DNA of 64,000 nucleotides from Euryodendron excelsum. Its lineage: Eukaryota; Streptophyta; Magnoliopsida; Ericales; Pentaphylacaceae. Within the stretch, counting starts at the first letter, position 1, and the number at the start of each line of letters is the position of its first letter. This document shows positions 60,358-64,000 of this stretch, piece by piece. The stretch is taken from the NCBI GenBank assembly GCA_033060915.1, contig CM065377.1, forward strand, positions 52,128,683 through 52,192,682. The letters run 5' to 3'. A program made the position numbers and the translations under genes. The notes beneath the pieces were generated by a model. The model saw only the letters and a program-made list of their open reading frames with translations. It was not told the DNA's origin and did not search any database.

Positions 60358-60810
60358 CTGAAAAAACTATCATTTTTCCTATTTATGTGAAGGTTTTATT
60401 GTAGTAAAATTCTGCAGCCTTGTACATAACAAAAAAATTTGGAGACAAAAAATAAATTTTGTCTATGCCAAATGAACTTGGGAACACTTATTCCATTTTT
60501 GTCCCCTAAAGGGACAAAAGAGTCTTTTTGTATCTACAAGTCATCCCATGTATATGCCATAAAATGAGTCTAAATCATGCCAAAAAAAAAATCAGAACAA
60601 TATAAAAATTATAACAAAGTACATAAATTTAAACAATTTATAAACGGGTCAAATTTGAGTTCATGGGTATACATTAACCCGTTAGTGACCCATCCATCTT
60701 CAAATCGCCTACTAATTGAGCGAATTTGAATTGAATCCATTTAAGCTCAAATCCGTTTAAGCCCGTCTAAATCCGTCCAAACCCGTCCATTTGTCACTCT
60801 TATAAAAAAC

Positions 60811-61430
60811 ATACAAATGCCTTTTTTTCCCCCACCCGGGGGTAGAGGATGTGAAAGTCTTGGGCTGACTACTATGTCGAGCTCTGTCGAGTCACCATTC
60901 TAAATTTCATACATTAAATGAGTGATGACTGATCAATTATACATAAGAAATGAACTTTCACACAAAATGTTCATATGGGATGAAATATCTTTCTTGGATC
61001 CTTTTATATAGAGAGTGTTATTTTTTTAGAAAAATTTGTACAAAAACTTTACCAGATTAATGTGGTAGTGATATTTTTAAAAAAAAGAGTCACTACGATA
61101 AGTGTTATACTTTTAAGTGAATGACTCTCATTTAGTCACATCATTCTAATAATAAATTTTGTATGAATTTTTCTGTTTGTATAATATAATAAAAAAACAT
61201 ATAATTTTGCTTCACAATTTCAAATTGTCGGTAAACTTTCTGTGTAAAGATTCTATTTACATACCATTTTCCTTTGGCTATTTTGGTATAATGTCAATGA
61301 TTGTAGAAAAGTCCCAGGCAACATTAATGTCATTGTCTCAAATTGTCTACACATGGTTAGTTTTACCATACCAAATCTTTAGTTTTACTAACCTAGACGA
61401 TAACATAAAGTAGCTTCATGGGTAAAATAA
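60811..61430. repeat. PPO 5'-flanking block, copy 2, distal part
   Basis: Homolog of about 19125-19777: gaggatgtgaaagt, aatgactctcattta, caaattgtctacacatggtt, tagcttcatgggtaaaataa. Homology ends near 61430, next to the place where the Copia complex begins in copy 1. Confidence 0.85.
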
Positions 61431-62822
61431 ATTGATTTTGTTTTTCATCTTTTCCGTCAAGTTCTTCGGCATATAAAATAATAAGGCAATGCTATACAAA
61501 TATAATGTGTCTAAATGAGAGTTTTTATTTCAAAATAAAACATCTACTATAATGACTTTTAATTACAAATTATCACTATCATATTATTCTAGTAAGAGTT
61601 TCTATATAAACCTTTTTACCATAATAATTGACTTTTAGTTACAAAATTGTTACAGTCACATCAATTTAGTAGGAGTTTCTATACAATTTTTTTTTTTTTT
61701 ATAAGAATAGCATTTTTCACATAACAAGATGAGTGTTTTGTTTTAAAGTAAATTTCTCATTCAGATACATCATTATGTATAAAAATTATGTATGATTCTC
61801 TGTGTTATAGCATTATCCATCACCACGTTTTTTTTTTTATATATACGTCACTGTATAGTTTATTGAGGGCTGCTAGCTGCTAAATCTAATTGAACTGTTA
61901 TCCCTATCTACCATTCTCAGTAATTAGATAGCTATCATTCTCCTCAAATGTTGACCCATAATCCGTTACTCAAAAAGAACCTTGGCTTTGTAGCAAGTTA
62001 TATACCGTAGTGACTTTTGTAAGCCAAGTCACCTATCTAGTTGGTTACTGGAACTTAATACTTAGGGCTCAGTCTCTGCACTACCTAAATGATATATAAA
62101 TGAAGAAAACTTAATTAATACGTACCAAGGAGGGGACAGCTCTTACACCTAATGCTGGTTTAACAAGAAATATAATGTCACACTCACTAAATATAAGTTC
62201 TTCCATGTGCACCTATGACCATAATAATTTTTTTGAAGATAGAGATCGATGTCGTAGTCTATCATCATGGAAGCCACGGTATCGGTTTTTTTTTTTTTTT
62301 TTTTCTGTTTGTATATTTTTTTTTCAAATTTTTTTGTATTTTTAGAAACAAAAATAATGAAAATTACTCCTTTTTTATATTTTTAGAAACAAAAATGAAA
62401 ACTTCGTAAAAACTATTATTTTCATTTTTGGATCAAACGAATGTGGAAACTCGAAAGAAAAACTATAGTAGTTTGAGGAAAAGATTGTGAAACGAGGTTC
62501 CATAACAATTTACCAATTGCGGTCTCGGCAATTTTCAGAAAATTAAAACCGGGACCACCACCAAATGTGCATTAGAAATGACCCGACAACGACCCCACCA
62601 TATATCAATATATATTGTTAAATCTTTATTTAGTTAGCTCCCGCTCCCAAACAATGCCTGAGCTAGGCTTATTGTTACACATTTGTGTACTCTTAAAAAA
62701 AGAAAAGAGCGACAAAAAACCTAATAAATAGAAAAATAAAAAAAAATAGAAATCATGGGGCGTAATTACTTGAACAGAGCAATTTTTTAACAACAATTAG
62801 ACACGTTTATTGAAGATTTGAT
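61431..62822. other. Intergenic DNA between PPO2 unit and PPO3 fragment
   Basis: Holds the MITE at 61487-61813, T-rich runs (62286-62304) and AT-rich text. No gene seen. Confidence 0.5.
61487..61813. mobile_element. MITE with aatgctata ends
   Basis: Left aatgctatacaaatataatg and inverted right aatgctataacacagagaat; inner inverted similarity includes tctaaatgagag versus tctgaatgagaa and aaaataaaaca versus aaaacaaaaca. About 327 bp. Confidence 0.55.
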
Positions 62823-63126
62823 TTAAGAATCAAACTCAATCTTTACTCCACCAATGGTGACTGCATCAGCTCCATTTTTTGGGACCAAAGTGACCAAAAC
62901 ATTGTCATCATCTTCAGCTTCAAGGTCCTCCAGCAGCTCAGTTATCCCCAACCTCATGTAAGTCTTGATATTCGTGTGATGCTTATGTTTATGCGGCACA
63001 TTGACAAAGCTTCCGGCGAACTCAGTCTTGTCCCGCTCACTCGCTGCCTTGCCTTCGTAGTTAATGAACACATCAAACTTCACAAAAACATCTCTCTCCA
63101 CCTCTATCCCTTTTATCACTAGTATC
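62823..63126 (-). pseudogene. PPO: Polyphenol oxidase 3' fragment, PPO3
   Basis: Encodes about the last 100 residues of a PPO, ending VTIGGVKIEFDS and a normal TAA. It has the KFDV motif (VKFDVFINYE), EFAGSFVNVP, LGITELLEDLEAEDDD and LVTLVPKNG. It differs from PPO1 and PPO2 by an extra ADA-like insertion near the end and a His-rich stretch, so it is a more distant paralog. Homology stops at 63126 where a transposon begins, and the copper-binding domain is not in the window. It may continue beyond the insertion outside the window, or be a dead fragment. Confidence 0.88.
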
Positions 63127-64000
63127 CACAACAAATTTGGTTTTTAGGGACATAAATTGGTCACTAAATTTATAAAATTTGTTGCAAAATACTTTGAGGG
63201 ACGAAATTAACTCGTCACAGGATTAGTTAACAAAAGCCCGTCAGGGAAAGTCCTTTGCGACGAAATTTTAAAATCGTCACTAATTAATGGACTATTTGGG
63301 ACGGAATCAATTTTGGTGGCAAAAAGTACAGTTTCCTGGCAAGGATTTTCGTCCCCAATGTAATACTTTTTCGTTGAAATATATTCAGTTTTGTCTCTAA
63401 AAAGGTGAACAACTGTCTTTTAGCAACAAAGTTATTTCGTCCCTAAAAGCCATAAATTGTATTTCTGCGCCCGCTAAAAATTTCATTGCTAAAAAGTAGG
63501 ATAAGGTAACTGAGACCAAATTTTTAGGTGCTAAAACTCTAGGATTTGCTAGAATAATCCTAGTTTTAAGCAAATATTGGTTGCCAAATTTTTTAACTGC
63601 GAATACTAATTTTGCCAGTTGTATGACAATCAACTTTTTATATGGATCAATGCTTAAAACCTGGTAAAGAAATCAATTCACAAAGAGTCCACAACCAATG
63701 CTTTAAATAACCATGATTAAACACTAAAAATTCTATTCGATATCTGCTGAAGTGAGTCAAGCAAAAAGTTAAAAAAAAAAATTTGTGATCAAGCCATCGC
63801 GAATCCTCCAACCATCTACAAACCCATTGAATACACCAACCATTTTTGTTCAAAAACAACCATCACAATCAATTACATTTGTGTTCACCTCAACAGACAA
63901 TAAACCCATGCAATACGCCAGTCGTCATAGATGACCATCCCAAAGACGCCTTTCATAACAGAGAAATTCTGGGTTGTTTCTCAGAAGGAATCCAGCATCT
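63127..64000. mobile_element. DNA transposon end, possibly CACTA-like, running off the window
   Basis: Starts cacaacaaatttggttttta right at the break of PPO3. It is full of short subterminal words in both directions: tagggac(g), gacgaaatt, cgtcactaa, tcgtcccta, ttagcaaca. This terminal pattern is common in plant CACTA elements, whose usual start is cactacaa; here the first bases are cacaac, so the call is tentative. The other end is not visible. Confidence 0.4.

Larger units (their letters stand above)
59392..60802. mobile_element. hAT-like non-autonomous transposon carrying a gene fragment
   Basis: 1411 bp bounded by a perfect 8 bp target duplication TAAAAAAC (59384-59391 and 60803-60810), the hAT hallmark. 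Left end taggcaaactcaacccatcc; inverted right end taagagtgacaaatggacgg: both start TA and share only an imperfect pattern, so the inverted repeats are weak. It splits the PPO2 5' flank; the PPO1 flank gives the unfilled site near 19116-19140. Inside are a CCACC-rich GC-high stretch (about 59630-59810) and an exon-like piece (60109-60357). No transposase seen. Confidence 0.72.

Noticed and set aside
63397..63859. Two minus-strand open frames near the window end
   Set aside because: They lie in transposon subterminal or adjacent AT-rich DNA and match no known domain.
1..64000. tRNA, rRNA, organellar insertions, centromeric or telomeric arrays
   Set aside because: No cloverleaf, rRNA or chloroplast gene text was noticed; CCCTAA-like words near 7770-7830 are too few and irregular for telomere repeats.

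Overview
This window is nuclear DNA of a flowering plant, most likely a eudicot. It is AT-rich and mostly transposon remains. It carries plant LTR retrotransposons of three lineages, SINE, MITE, MULE and hAT insertions, and a local family of intronless chloroplast polyphenol oxidase (PPO) genes. I cannot name the species; Ericales would fit but is a guess. I see no bacterial, phage, CRISPR, tRNA or rRNA features.

Layout. (1) 1-15953 is a nested retrotransposon complex. A decayed Athila-like Ty3/gypsy element supplies pol (1-3871), a downstream third ORF (from 5480) and a 3' LTR (13996-15230). A 5.2 kb solo LTR of Tat/Ogre type (5847-11066) splits that ORF. A related LTR fragment lies inverted at about 15240-15953. 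(2) 15954-19777 is the PPO1 unit: a duplicated 3' flank carrying a LINE RNase H fragment, the only intact gene of the window (PPO1, minus strand, 17142-18914), and its promoter flank. (3) 19778-29256 is a deleted Copia (SIRE-like) element with gag but no visible integrase or RT. It contains a solo LTR with perfect target duplications (22742-24470) and ends in a 3 kb near-perfect palindrome made of two inverted LTR halves (26283-29256). (4) 30505-57390 is a large direct segmental duplication. Block X occurs at 30505-34990 and 38697-43316; block Y at 34990-38697 and 51733-57390. The second unit also has an 8.4 kb middle part Z that the first lacks. The first unit ends where a PPO gene should start and has none. 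(5) 57414-61430 is PPO2, a pseudogene with two nonsense codons, two frameshifts and a lost stop, plus its promoter flank split by a hAT-like element that carries an exon-like piece of an unidentified gene. (6) 62823-63126 is the last ~100 codons of a third PPO copy, cut off by another transposon that runs off the window.

How it fits together. PPO1 encodes a type-3 copper enzyme routed to the thylakoid lumen by a two-part transit peptide, with all six copper ligands and the C-terminal shielding domain. Its neighbours are broken copies of itself, so the locus shows birth and death of a tandem PPO cluster, with transposons dating and disrupting each unit. Paralogous units serve as empty sites for several insertions.

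No wholly new biological system is evident. The most unusual structures are the 3 kb LTR palindrome, the exon-carrying hAT element, the nested 5.2 kb solo LTR, and the recurrence of short palindromic motifs in the regulatory parts of several unrelated LTR families.
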